The translations under genes were made by a program, and so were the position numbers. Below the pieces are notes generated by a model. The model was not told where the DNA came from and searched no databases. It saw only the letters and a list, made by a program, of their open reading frames with translations. Shown one piece after another: positions 1-6,528 of a stretch of 6,974 bases of DNA; the stretch's first letter is position 1; each line of letters begins with the position of its first letter. Source of the DNA: Planctomycetaceae bacterium (GTDB lineage: Bacteria; Planctomycetota; Planctomycetia; Pirellulales; Thermoguttaceae); contig JAISNF010000517.1 in the NCBI GenBank assembly GCA_031276415.1, positions 1 to 6,974 on the forward strand. Reading direction: 5' to 3'.

Positions 1-351
1 ACCTAAAAAACCTTTTGCAGCACCAACCACAGCGGTTCCTACCATTCCACGCATTCCAGAACCGATAGACATAGAAATACTTATGCCGCCTAAACTCATT
101 AGTCCAGAAGGATCAATTCCATTAACCGGATCGGCATGAGTGTACAGATATTTATGTAAACTTAACGGATCATTCAGATTCCCAAAGAATGGATCAAGAC
201 GATTGAATCGTCCGGTTGTGGGGTCATAATATTGTTGCCGTAAATATTGTTGTCCGATTTTTGAATCGAATTGTTCGCCGCTGTACTGGAATTCAGTTAA
301 CGCAACAGATGGGTCGAAGCCGATGGCGTTGCCGGAAGTAGAGTTGTTCGC
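1..351 (-). pseudogene. RHS-repeat core C-terminal fragment, 5'-truncated and running off the window
   Basis: Read on the minus strand, 117 codons stay open from 351 down to base 1 and continue beyond the window. The translation has the signature of the RHS-repeat-associated core: an ALTEFQYSGEQFDSKIGQQY stretch, then QQYYDPTTGRFNRLDP, and YLYTHADPVNGIDPSG just before the point where variable C-terminal tips begin. After that comes a Gly/Ser/Met-rich segment (SLGGISISMSIGSGMRGMVG) that would be the start of the variable tip. RHS proteins are large surface or secreted proteins whose tips often carry toxic or effector domains; that role is family knowledge, and no toxin domain is visible here. 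An in-frame TGA lies immediately upstream (plus 352-354), the first in-frame ATG is only after the DPSG motif, and the other minus frames above 352 read as non-RHS. I therefore call it an orphan tip or decayed remnant; a frameshifted longer gene is less likely. Confidence 0.8.
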
Positions 352-374
352 TCAGCCCGTATGTTTAAGCATTA

Positions 375-422
375 TAACGATTTTAACGGATAACGATTTT
401 AACGGATAACGGTTTTAACGGG
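375..422. repeat. Three tandem 16-bp repeats
   Basis: The unit taacgattttaacgga is present at 375-390 and 391-406 exactly, and again at 407-422 as taacggttttaacggg with two changes. It begins 21 bases beyond the point (352-354) where RHS similarity stops, so it lies next to the truncation edge. The units are not palindromic. The function is unknown; replication slippage is the simplest origin. Confidence 0.85.
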
Positions 423-550
423 ATAATAAATTTCCTATTATCGTTATAGTTAATGTTTGTGTTTACTGTCTAATTGTCAAAGAGCATAGATGAATTTTAT
501 CAAAATTCAACTTTTTATGATAGTAATAGCATACTTTATAAATTGCGAAA

Positions 551-590
551 AATCAAGATGAACTTGGTGAAATCAAGATGAACTTGGTGA
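551..590. repeat. Exact 20-bp tandem duplication upstream of nadB
   Basis: The unit aatcaagatgaacttggtga occurs twice back to back (551-570 and 571-590) with no differences, which suggests a recent duplication. Each unit holds a short caag/cttg inverted pair. It could be a simple slippage product or a doubled binding site in the nadB upstream region; the sequence alone does not decide. Confidence 0.85.
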
Positions 591-617
591 AAAACGAATT
601 TGTCAAAAATTTGTCAG

Positions 618-643
618 AAGATATTTTTTTGCTAAAATATCTT
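618..643. other. AT-rich 10-bp inverted repeat upstream of nadB
   Basis: Arms aagatatttt (618-627) and aaaatatctt (634-643) pair perfectly around a 6-base loop. The stem has a single G-C pair, so as an RNA hairpin it would be weak. No T-run of terminator type follows directly. A dyad operator site or chance in AT-rich DNA are both possible. Confidence 0.4.
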
Positions 644-680
644 TGGTTTTTCAAGTTTTTCGTTTATAATACATAACTTT

Positions 681-712
681 ATTAACATTAAAATTATTAA
701 CATTATTAACAT
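681..712. repeat. Three copies of attaacat
   Basis: The octamer attaacat occurs at 681-688, 696-703 and 705-712, the last two 9 bases apart. This lies about 110 bases upstream of the chosen nadB start. It is low-complexity AT-rich sequence, so chance or slippage is plausible; no regulator can be assigned. Confidence 0.5.
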
Positions 713-820
713 CAAACTTGTTTGTCTCTGGTATTATAGTTTAATGTCAATTTCTGTTTCAGGCGAAATGTTGACAACCTTTTGACAAATAAAAAATCAC
801 TACTAACTACTTATTTGATT

Positions 821-2431
821 ATGGTTCGTTATTTAGTTCCGTTTCATCCGAAACGTCATCCGCATTTTTTTACGGATGTTTTGGTAATTGGAGGCGGTTT
901 AGCCGGATTTCGTGCGGCATTGGCAGTTGATACGTCGTTGCAAGTTCTTCTGATTTGCAAAAACGGACTCGAAAATTCCAACAGCGTTTACGCCCAAGGC
1001 GGAATTGCCAGCGTTTGGGCAAAAACCGATACACCAGAAGAACATATCGAAGATACGCTCATCGCCGGAGGTGAACTTTGTGATCGAACCGTTGTTGAAC
1101 GCGTGGTGCGGCGCGGTCCCAATGAAATCCGAAATTTACTCGAAATCGGTACAAAATTTGATCAAAAAGCCAACGGCGAAATTTTGCTCGGTCGTGAAGG
1201 CGGACACCGAAGTGATCGAATTTTGCACGCTAACGGAGATTCGACCGGCAAAGAACTAATTCGATCAATGATCGAAGAAATCAAACGCCGTCCCAATATT
1301 CGGATTTGGGAAAATACGTTCGCTCTTGATTTATTAACAGTGGATAATAATTGTTGCGGCGCAATAGTGTATTGGAAAAAACATGATGAAAAAGAACTTA
1401 TCTGGGCAAAACAAACAATTCTTGCAACAGGAGGTATTGGTCAACTTTATCGGGAAACAACCAACCCTGAAATTGCAACAGGTGATGGTGTTGCGATGGC
1501 GTATCGGGCGGGAGCAAAAATTCGTAACATGGAATTTGTACAATTTCATCCGACGGTTTTGTATATTGCCGGAAGCAGCCGCAGTTTGATTTCTGAGGCA
1601 ATGCGCGGCGAAGGAGCCTTGTTGGTTGATCGCAAAGGGGACAGATTTATGCCGGATTACGATAATCGTGCGGAATTAGCACCGCGTGATGTGGTTAGCC
1701 GGAGTATTGTCAGGCAGATGGAAAAAACCAATTCGCCCAATGTTTATCTTGATTTAAGACATAAACCGGCGGATTGGATTTATGAACGTTTTCCCGGTAT
1801 CGCGGCGACATGCCGGCATTTTGGGATTGACATTGCCAAAGACCGAATTCCTGTACGTCCTGGTGCTCATTATTCGATGGGCGGCGTTCTTGTGGATATA
1901 GATGGTCGGAGTTCGTTGCGGGGGCTATGGGCGATTGGTGAAGTTTCAAGTACCGGTTTGCACGGAGCCAACCGGCTTGCTTCGAACAGTTTGCTCGAAA
2001 CTCTTGTATTCGGCGAATCGTCAGGGCGTTTGGCTTCAGAGATGATTCAAGGAATGACTAACGATTATCAGGTTGAATCTATTGAAAATCCGCCGTTGCC
2101 GCCGCTTTCTCCAACACGTCAGCAATTTCATACACTTATTGATTTGGCGGATATCCGTAACGCTTTGAAGAGTTTACTCTGGCGCACTGCCGGAGTTGTC
2201 CGCAATGAAGATGGATTACGCGGGGCGTTGGAAGACACACTTCATTGGTCGAGTTATGTTTTTTCGCAACAATTTCAATCCATCGAAGGTTGGGAAATTC
2301 AAAACATGTTGTTGGTTGCCCGTCTCATTCTCGAAGGAGCGTTACAACGCCGTGAAACACGAGGATCACATAATCGTTCCGATTATCCCGAAACACTGCC
2401 CAATACCGAACATTCCGTCTTCGCCAAATAA
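821..2431 (+). CDS. nadB: L-aspartate oxidase
   Basis: Cytoplasmic FAD enzyme that oxidises L-aspartate to iminoaspartate, which quinolinate synthase (NadA) uses in de novo NAD synthesis; oxygen or fumarate serves as electron acceptor in this family. From the ATG at 821 it has 536 residues, close to the 540 of E. coli NadB. Visible parts: the dinucleotide-binding GGGLAG (24-29), YAQGGIAS (57-64), EGGHRSDRILHANGDSTGKE (126-145), EFVQFHPT with H243, APRDVVSR with R289, AHYSMGG with H350, and GANRLASNSLLE with R385; these four residues match E. coli H244, R290, H351 and R386. The C-terminal helical domain ends in the RRETRG..RSDYPE motif. The histidine that covalently binds FAD in SdhA/FrdA is replaced by Asn54, which supports NadB over those relatives. 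An upstream in-frame TTG at 782 would add 13 non-conserved residues, so I prefer 821, although no Shine-Dalgarno precedes either start. nadA and nadC are not in the window. No truncation or frameshift is seen. Confidence 0.96.
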   Translation: MVRYLVPFHPKRHPHFFTDVLVIGGGLAGFRAALAVDTSLQVLLICKNGLENSNSVYAQGGIASVWAKTDTPEEHIEDTLIAGGELCDRTVVERVVRRGPNEIRNLLEIGTKFDQKANGEILLGREGGHRSDRILHANGDSTGKELIRSMIEEIKRRPNIRIWENTFALDLLTVDNNCCGAIVYWKKHDEKELIWAKQTILATGGIGQLYRETTNPEIATGDGVAMAYRAGAKIRNMEFVQFHPTVLYIAGSSRSLISEAMRGEGALLVDRKGDRFMPDYDNRAELAPRDVVSRSIVRQMEKTNSPNVYLDLRHKPADWIYERFPGIAATCRHFGIDIAKDRIPVRPGAHYSMGGVLVDIDGRSSLRGLWAIGEVSSTGLHGANRLASNSLLETLVFGESSGRLASEMIQGMTNDYQVESIENPPLPPLSPTRQQFHTLIDLADIRNALKSLLWRTAGVVRNEDGLRGALEDTLHWSSYVFSQQFQSIEGWEIQNMLLVARLILEGALQRRETRGSHNRSDYPETLPNTEHSVFAK

Positions 2432-2479
2432 TCGGTGTTTATCAACATCGGTGTTATCGACGTTATTGGCGGACTTGTT
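2432..2479. other. 48-bp convergent gap between nadB and the ATPase
   Basis: The two genes end facing each other. The gap holds the direct repeat atcggtgtt (2431-2439 and 2447-2455, 16-bp period) and the first copy of ttattggcggac (2463-2474). The second copy (2487-2498) lies inside the last codons of the ATPase. I found no strong GC-rich stem with a T-run, so no bidirectional intrinsic terminator is evident. Confidence 0.6.
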
Positions 2480-5389
2480 TCAAGATTTATTGGCGGACAA
2501 ATTTATTAACGTACACCGCGAGATTAGGATTCGGACGAACCACGCAAACGGAATAATCGTCATTGTCAGCAAGATAATTTTTAACCATTGCAACACGGAA
2601 AGTGATTCGGTACGAAAAATCCGACCAATTCCCCAATAACCGCTTACCTGAACCATTCCTATCTGCACAAAAATAATCAACCCGATAATTAAAAGGAAAA
2701 GCCGGTTTTTCCACAAAAGAGAAAACGGCGATTCATCATGTCGAAGTGAACGGCAATTAAAAATATTCCAAAATTGAAACATGACAAATGTTGTAAAAAA
2801 CACAGTCAACGCCTGAATATTTTGCGGTTCATGCGGTGATGCGTTAAATTGAAACATTTTTCCGCTTTCAAGAAACAATCCGCAAAAAAGGACAATTCCC
2901 AAAATCAGTACCTGAAATGCGCTACAAAATAAAATGGTCATTCCCATCGACGGCGTAATAATAGACGCTTCACGTTTGATCGGTTTTTGTTTCATCGAAT
3001 GTTCACGCGGCGGATCTGTGCTGAGAGCAATGGCGGCGAAAGTGTCCATAATAATATTGATCCAGAGAAGTTGCGGAACAGTCAACGGCAACGGAACTCC
3101 AACCAACGGTCCTAATAACGCACAAGTTAACGCAACAACATTAACGGAAAGTTGAAATTGTAAAAATTTCTGGATATTTTGATACAGAGTACGTCCCCAC
3201 CATATTCCTGTTACAATGCTTTTGAAATTATCGTCCATTAACACAATATCGCTTGCTTCTTTGGCGACTTCGGTGCCGGCAATCCCCATCGAAATTCCAA
3301 CATCCGCAAATTTCAACGCCGGAGCGTCATTGGTGCCGTCTCCGGTCATTGCAACAACTTCGCCCTGCTGATGCATTGCCTTGACCAGCCGTAATTTATC
3401 CATCGGTGTTGAACGCGCCAACACCCGAAGATGAGGAATCACTTCAACAAGTTTTTCGTCACTTAATTGCGATAATTCTTCGGAAGTGAGAACAATTTCA
3501 CCGCGTTTTATTTCCGCTTCAAAATTGTCGGGAATAAATGTTTCGGATAAAATTCCCGCTTGTTTGGCAATCGCAACGGCAGTTGGTTTGGCATCGCCGG
3601 TAATCATTTTAACATGAACACCGGCGTCATAACATACCGTAACAGCATGAGAAACTTCGGGACGAATCGGATCGGTAATACCAATCAAAGCGTAAAGAGT
3701 ATTGTCCCGATAATCAATAAAATGTTCCGCATTTTCTTCCCGAAAACTTTCCGGTACATTTTGAACACTTTTTTGAATATTTTTTTGTACACTCTCCGAA
3801 GAAGTCAATTCATATTCTTTTACCGTCAAAGCAATTACTCGTAACGCCTGATTTTGTGCTTGAATTAAGGCGGAATCAATAGCGGGAAGATACGATTCTA
3901 TCGGTTCACGCTGACCGTTGATCATAATATGAGAACAAGAATTTAATAATCGTTCAGGGGCACCTTTGGCGTAAATTTTCAGAACATTATTTTGTTCCAC
4001 CGCAACAAGGGACATTTTTCGTGCGGAATTATGACTCAATTCCCAGACGCGGTGATCTTTATTCCGATGTTCGCGGTAATCAATTCCGTTTTCGTGTAAC
4101 AGCCGCAACAAGGCACATTCTGTCGGATTGCCGATTCCTTCAATCTTACCCTGTTGAATATTGAGCGACGCTTCACTGTTTGCCGCAATCAGATCGACGA
4201 GAGTTTCCCATTCGGGCAGATTTTTAATTGTTTCACGATGATGAAATTCTTTTAATCCGGCAAAAATCCATGTTACGGTCATTTGATTTTGTGTCAGCGT
4301 TCCGGTTTTATCGGAACAAATAACTGTTGCCGAACCAATTGTTTCCGAAGCCACTAATTTTCGAATCAAGCAATTTTCCTTTGCCATTTTCATCATATTC
4401 AACGCCAGTGAAACAGTAACCATCATGGGCAAACCTTCCGGCACGGCAACAACAATAACTGTTACTGCTACAACAAAACAAGTTAAAAGCCCGCGCAACA
4501 GAATAAAAAGATCGCCGTTCCAATTCCAAAAAGTAAAAAATGCCATCACCGCAAAAATTAAAACCGCACAAGTCATTCCGACAATACTGATTTGTTTTGC
4601 CAGCACCGCTAATTTTTGTGTCAACGGCGTTTCGCTTTCAGATTCGGCGTCGCCAAGATTTGCCGCAATCTGACCGAGCCGCGTTTGGTCGCCCACTTTT
4701 GTAACAACAAATTGCCCGTGACCGTCGGCAATCATTGTTCCGCGATACACAAACGATTCTTCCTTTTCCGTATTTTCCGTGTTGTTAATTATATCCGTGT
4801 TGTTAATTGTAATAGTTTCGGAATTAGCGGAACGTTTTTCAACAGGAACCGATTCGCCGGTCATAACAGACTGATCAACAAGCAAACCCAATGCGTCCAA
4901 TACAACACCGTCAGCAGGAACTTTATCGCCAAGATCAAGATGTACAATATCTCCGACAACAAGATCATTGATTGAAATTTCAGTCATTTGACCGTTACGC
5001 AAAACTTTGACACGAATATCGTCTTTAACTTTATTGAGTAAGTCAAATTCTCGTGCGCTTTTTAATTCACTGAAAAAACCGGCGAGAGTTGCCAGAGCAA
5101 CTGCGAGAAAAATACCGATGGAATCAATAAAACTTGCATCGGCATGTTGGAGGACGAATTTTTCGATCAACGTCATCAATACGGAAACAAGTGCCGCAAC
5201 AAGAAGAATCCGAATGGTCGGGTCTTCAAATTTTTCGTACAGTTGCAACCACCAAGATTGACGCGGCGGCGGTGTGAGCGTATTCCGCCCATATTTTTCA
5301 ACAGATTGCCGAACCTGCTCCGTGTTCAATCCGTCTTGTACGTTAATAGCCGTTCCGTCAATAATTATTGTCGTTACTGTTTGGTTCAT
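2480..5389 (-). CDS. PMCA-type (P2B) calcium-transporting P-type ATPase
   Basis: Inner-membrane pump that uses ATP to expel Ca2+ from the cytoplasm. The 969 residues carry the whole P2 ATPase layout: M1-M2 (about 61-108), actuator domain with TGES (177-180), M3-M4 (264-320) with PEGLP (317-321), phosphorylation site DKTGTLT with Asp360, nucleotide-binding domain with KGAPE (475-479), TGD (597-599), hinge TGDGTNDAP (682-690), M5-M6 with QFQLSVNVVA and N778-IIM-D782, then M7-M10 to about 955. Glu318 in M4 with the NxxMD pattern in M6 points to the single-site PMCA-like class rather than SERCA-like NxxTD. There is no long C-terminal calmodulin-binding tail. An Asn/Thr/Glu-rich insert (about 188-212) follows TGES and includes an 18-bp in-frame duplication. 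The ATG at 5389 starts a normal N-terminus but has no purine-rich ribosome binding site; the minus strand there is C-rich. It is preceded by a repeat element, so it probably has its own promoter. Ion choice is inferred, not proven. Confidence 0.94.
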   Translation of the reverse strand: MNQTVTTIIIDGTAINVQDGLNTEQVRQSVEKYGRNTLTPPPRQSWWLQLYEKFEDPTIRILLVAALVSVLMTLIEKFVLQHADASFIDSIGIFLAVALATLAGFFSELKSAREFDLLNKVKDDIRVKVLRNGQMTEISINDLVVGDIVHLDLGDKVPADGVVLDALGLLVDQSVMTGESVPVEKRSANSETITINNTDIINNTENTEKEESFVYRGTMIADGHGQFVVTKVGDQTRLGQIAANLGDAESESETPLTQKLAVLAKQISIVGMTCAVLIFAVMAFFTFWNWNGDLFILLRGLLTCFVVAVTVIVVAVPEGLPMMVTVSLALNMMKMAKENCLIRKLVASETIGSATVICSDKTGTLTQNQMTVTWIFAGLKEFHHRETIKNLPEWETLVDLIAANSEASLNIQQGKIEGIGNPTECALLRLLHENGIDYREHRNKDHRVWELSHNSARKMSLVAVEQNNVLKIYAKGAPERLLNSCSHIMINGQREPIESYLPAIDSALIQAQNQALRVIALTVKEYELTSSESVQKNIQKSVQNVPESFREENAEHFIDYRDNTLYALIGITDPIRPEVSHAVTVCYDAGVHVKMITGDAKPTAVAIAKQAGILSETFIPDNFEAEIKRGEIVLTSEELSQLSDEKLVEVIPHLRVLARSTPMDKLRLVKAMHQQGEVVAMTGDGTNDAPALKFADVGISMGIAGTEVAKEASDIVLMDDNFKSIVTGIWWGRTLYQNIQKFLQFQLSVNVVALTCALLGPLVGVPLPLTVPQLLWINIIMDTFAAIALSTDPPREHSMKQKPIKREASIITPSMGMTILFCSAFQVLILGIVLFCGLFLESGKMFQFNASPHEPQNIQALTVFFTTFVMFQFWNIFNCRSLRHDESPFSLLWKNRLFLLIIGLIIFVQIGMVQVSGYWGIGRIFRTESLSVLQWLKIILLTMTIIPFAWFVRILISRCTLINLSANKS
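4776..4808. repeat. 18-bp in-frame duplication inside the ATPase gene
   Basis: The 15-mer tccgtgttgttaatt occurs at 4776-4790 and again at 4794-4808, an 18-bp period equal to six codons. On the coding strand it produces the repeated INNT in residues 195-206 (INNTDIINNTEN), in a hydrophilic loop of the actuator domain just after TGES. The reading frame is kept, so the gene stays intact. Confidence 0.8.
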
Positions 5390-5416
5390 AATTTAACAAT
5401 AAAAGGGGAGGGGGAT

Positions 5417-5748
5417 AGTTAATAGTTGAGAGTGGATAGTGGAGAGTTTCGCAAGCGGAATTATTGTCTGAACATTGATTTGTGGGATTTTTTTGATTGG
5501 GATGATTGATTAAGATTGCCCCAGCGGGGCAATTTCCAATGTAGCGATGGGTTTTAACCCATCGGAATTATGAACCCAATTGGGTCATGATTCCGTATTT
5601 CCTACGTTTTTGTCCGGCGGGTTAAAACCCGCCGCTATTTTGGGATTGCCTCCGATTGGGGGCAATTGGGAAACGTTAATAATTCCGCATTGAGAAACTC
5701 TCCGCTCTCCGCTCTCAACTATTCACTATTCCCTATTCCTTATTCACT
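5417..5748. mobile_element. MITE-like structured repeat element, copy 1
   Basis: No gene lies in this 332-bp stretch, which fills nearly all of the space between two minus-strand genes. Its ends are inverted: 5421-5465 matches the reverse complement of 5678-5723 at about 41 of 46 aligned positions. Both ends are arrays of heptamers of AGTGGAG type (5417-5451 on plus; 5748 back to 5693 on minus). Between them lie five hairpins: 5515-5533 (attgcccc/ggggcaat, perfect), 5545-5564 (cgatgggtt/aacccatcg), 5570-5588 (palindrome acccaattgggt with a flanking bulged stem), 5615-5634 (cggcgggtt/aacccgccg) and 5645-5666 (attgcctcc/gggggcaat, one wobble). Hairpins 1 and 5, and 2 and 4, mirror each other about position 5590. 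A second copy starts near 6734. There is no transposase, so if mobile it is non-autonomous; a target-site duplication is not obvious. A REP/BIME-like or attenuator role is also possible. Confidence 0.75.
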
Positions 5749-5750
5749 AA

Positions 5751-6461
5751 TTACGGGATAATTATGGAAACGACGGGACCCCATGTTCCGTATTCACCTT
5801 TTTGATTTTCGTATCGGGCGCAAAAGAAGGCTTTCATTCCTGATTCGTTTGCGTCGAAGTTGACGAGTTCTTTTTTTCGTCGGGTGAAGCGGTAATGCAA
5901 AAGTTCATCGCCGGAAAGCGGTTCTTGCATGAGGTAATGTTTTACGCTTGCGGCTTGTTCGAGTGTGGCACCGCCGTGGGGCATGATTCCGCGATAAAGT
6001 GCATAGCCGTAATCGCCTCTTCGGTCGGGTGGTTCTGTCCCGTGCAACAGGGCAAAATGAACCGCCACGAGATGGGGACCGCCCGGATAGGTGAGAGTCA
6101 GGGCGGGTTGACCGGTGGGCGGAGGAATCGGAGTGTGTGCGGCATCGGGCAACGGCAACAACAATGTCGGAAAATCAGCCAATGTCAACGGCGGCACCAG
6201 CAAAAAATGCCTTTTGATAAAACGGGCTTCGGTTTCCATTGATTTGAAGGTTTCGTTGCACTCGACAACATCGGCGAGGGTACGGTCGCCGCTTTTAACT
6301 TTGTCCAAGATTTTTTCTGCGGCGTTTGCGTCGCGTAATAATTGGTTTATGCGTATTGCCGGAATTCCCCACGCCTCACCGCTGGTTGCAAAAATGGTGT
6401 TCCATGTTTTAACCAAATGAAGTTGATTGTCCCGTGAATCAGGATACCAATCTGCGCTCAT
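5751..6461 (-). CDS. Uncharacterised 236-residue protein, helical N-terminus with a beta-type C-terminus
   Basis: Function unknown. The first 85 or so residues look helical and charged (HLVKTWNTIFATSG, INQLLRDANAAEKILDKVKS, ETEARFIKRHF). A proline-rich linker follows (about 89-118, including PLPDAAHTPIPPPTGQP), then a likely beta-sandwich region (about 119-236) ending in FCARYENQKGEYGTWGPVVS and the terminal IIIP. This order, and the ending of aromatic/Gly/Pro residues with a final Ile-Pro, resembles a group of hypothetical proteins I recall from Bacteroidota and Planctomycetota; I cannot name a Pfam family. There is no signal peptide or membrane segment, so a cytoplasmic place is likely. The ATG at 6461 is firm because AAGGAG sits 7 bases upstream. 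The stop at 5751-5753 lies two bases from a repeat element; a 21-bp palindrome array lies upstream. Unlike the other genes here it has a canonical ribosome binding site, perhaps a sign of different expression or origin. Confidence 0.85.
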   Translation of the reverse strand: MSADWYPDSRDNQLHLVKTWNTIFATSGEAWGIPAIRINQLLRDANAAEKILDKVKSGDRTLADVVECNETFKSMETEARFIKRHFLLVPPLTLADFPTLLLPLPDAAHTPIPPPTGQPALTLTYPGGPHLVAVHFALLHGTEPPDRRGDYGYALYRGIMPHGGATLEQAASVKHYLMQEPLSGDELLHYRFTRRKKELVNFDANESGMKAFFCARYENQKGEYGTWGPVVSIIIP

Positions 6462-6468
6462 AATTTTT

Positions 6469-6474
6469 CTCCTT
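6469..6474 (-). promoter_or_regulatory. Shine-Dalgarno site of the 236-residue protein
   Basis: On the minus strand AAGGAG is followed by 7 bases (agaaaaatt region) and then the ATG at 6461. It is the only strong ribosome binding site in the window and fixes the start of this gene. A TATTAT hexamer at 6493-6488 (minus) might be a -10 element, but no matching -35 is seen. Confidence 0.85.
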
Positions 6475-6528
6475 AAATTGTCATAAAATAATAGTAATGG
6501 TTGTATTTCAACCGAATTTGTTTAGATT

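Larger units (their letters stand above)
352..820. other. Gene-free AT-rich region between RHS fragment and nadB
   Basis: No convincing gene is seen on either strand. The stretch separates the minus-strand RHS fragment from the plus-strand nadB, so it should hold the nadB promoter and leader. It contains three 16-bp repeats (375-422), an exact 20-bp tandem duplication (551-590), a 10-bp AT-rich hairpin (618-643), three copies of attaacat (681-712), and five TTGTCA/TGACAA hexamers (474, 600, 611, 772 and 783). A TATAAT hexamer at 665-670 with a poor -35 (ttggtt, 643-648, 16-bp spacer) is the best sigma70-like candidate, but it is weak evidence. I recognise no riboswitch. Confidence 0.6.

Noticed and set aside
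618..643. AT-rich hairpin as an intrinsic terminator
   Set aside because: The stem has a single G-C pair and no directly following T-run, and no plus-strand gene ends upstream of it.
821..2431. Reading the nadB product as succinate dehydrogenase or fumarate reductase flavoprotein
   Set aside because: The covalent-FAD histidine is replaced by Asn, the length fits NadB, and no iron-sulfur or membrane subunit gene is adjacent.
2432..2479. Bidirectional terminator between nadB and the ATPase
   Set aside because: Only short, interrupted pairings were found; the repeats there are direct, not inverted.
2196..2639. 147-residue plus-strand reading frame overlapping nadB and the ATPase 3' end
   Set aside because: It lies out of frame within nadB and antisense to the ATPase, both clearly real; its translation has no family features.
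4616..4975. 119-residue plus-strand frame antisense to the ATPase
   Set aside because: It is the complement of conserved actuator-domain sequence; no ribosome binding site and no recognisable motif.
821..5389. nadB and the ATPase as parts of a new functional system
   Set aside because: They are convergent, complete members of well-known housekeeping families with no altered catalytic motif and no shared regulation visible.
5515..5533. GC-rich hairpin as a terminator for the minus-strand unknown gene
   Set aside because: The stem is good, but on the minus strand it is followed by cttaatcaatc rather than a T-run, and it recurs as part of the repeat element.
5895..6420. Two overlapping plus-strand frames (115 and 101 residues) across the unknown gene
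   Set aside because: They are shadows of the minus-strand gene, which has a perfect Shine-Dalgarno and a plausible folded protein.
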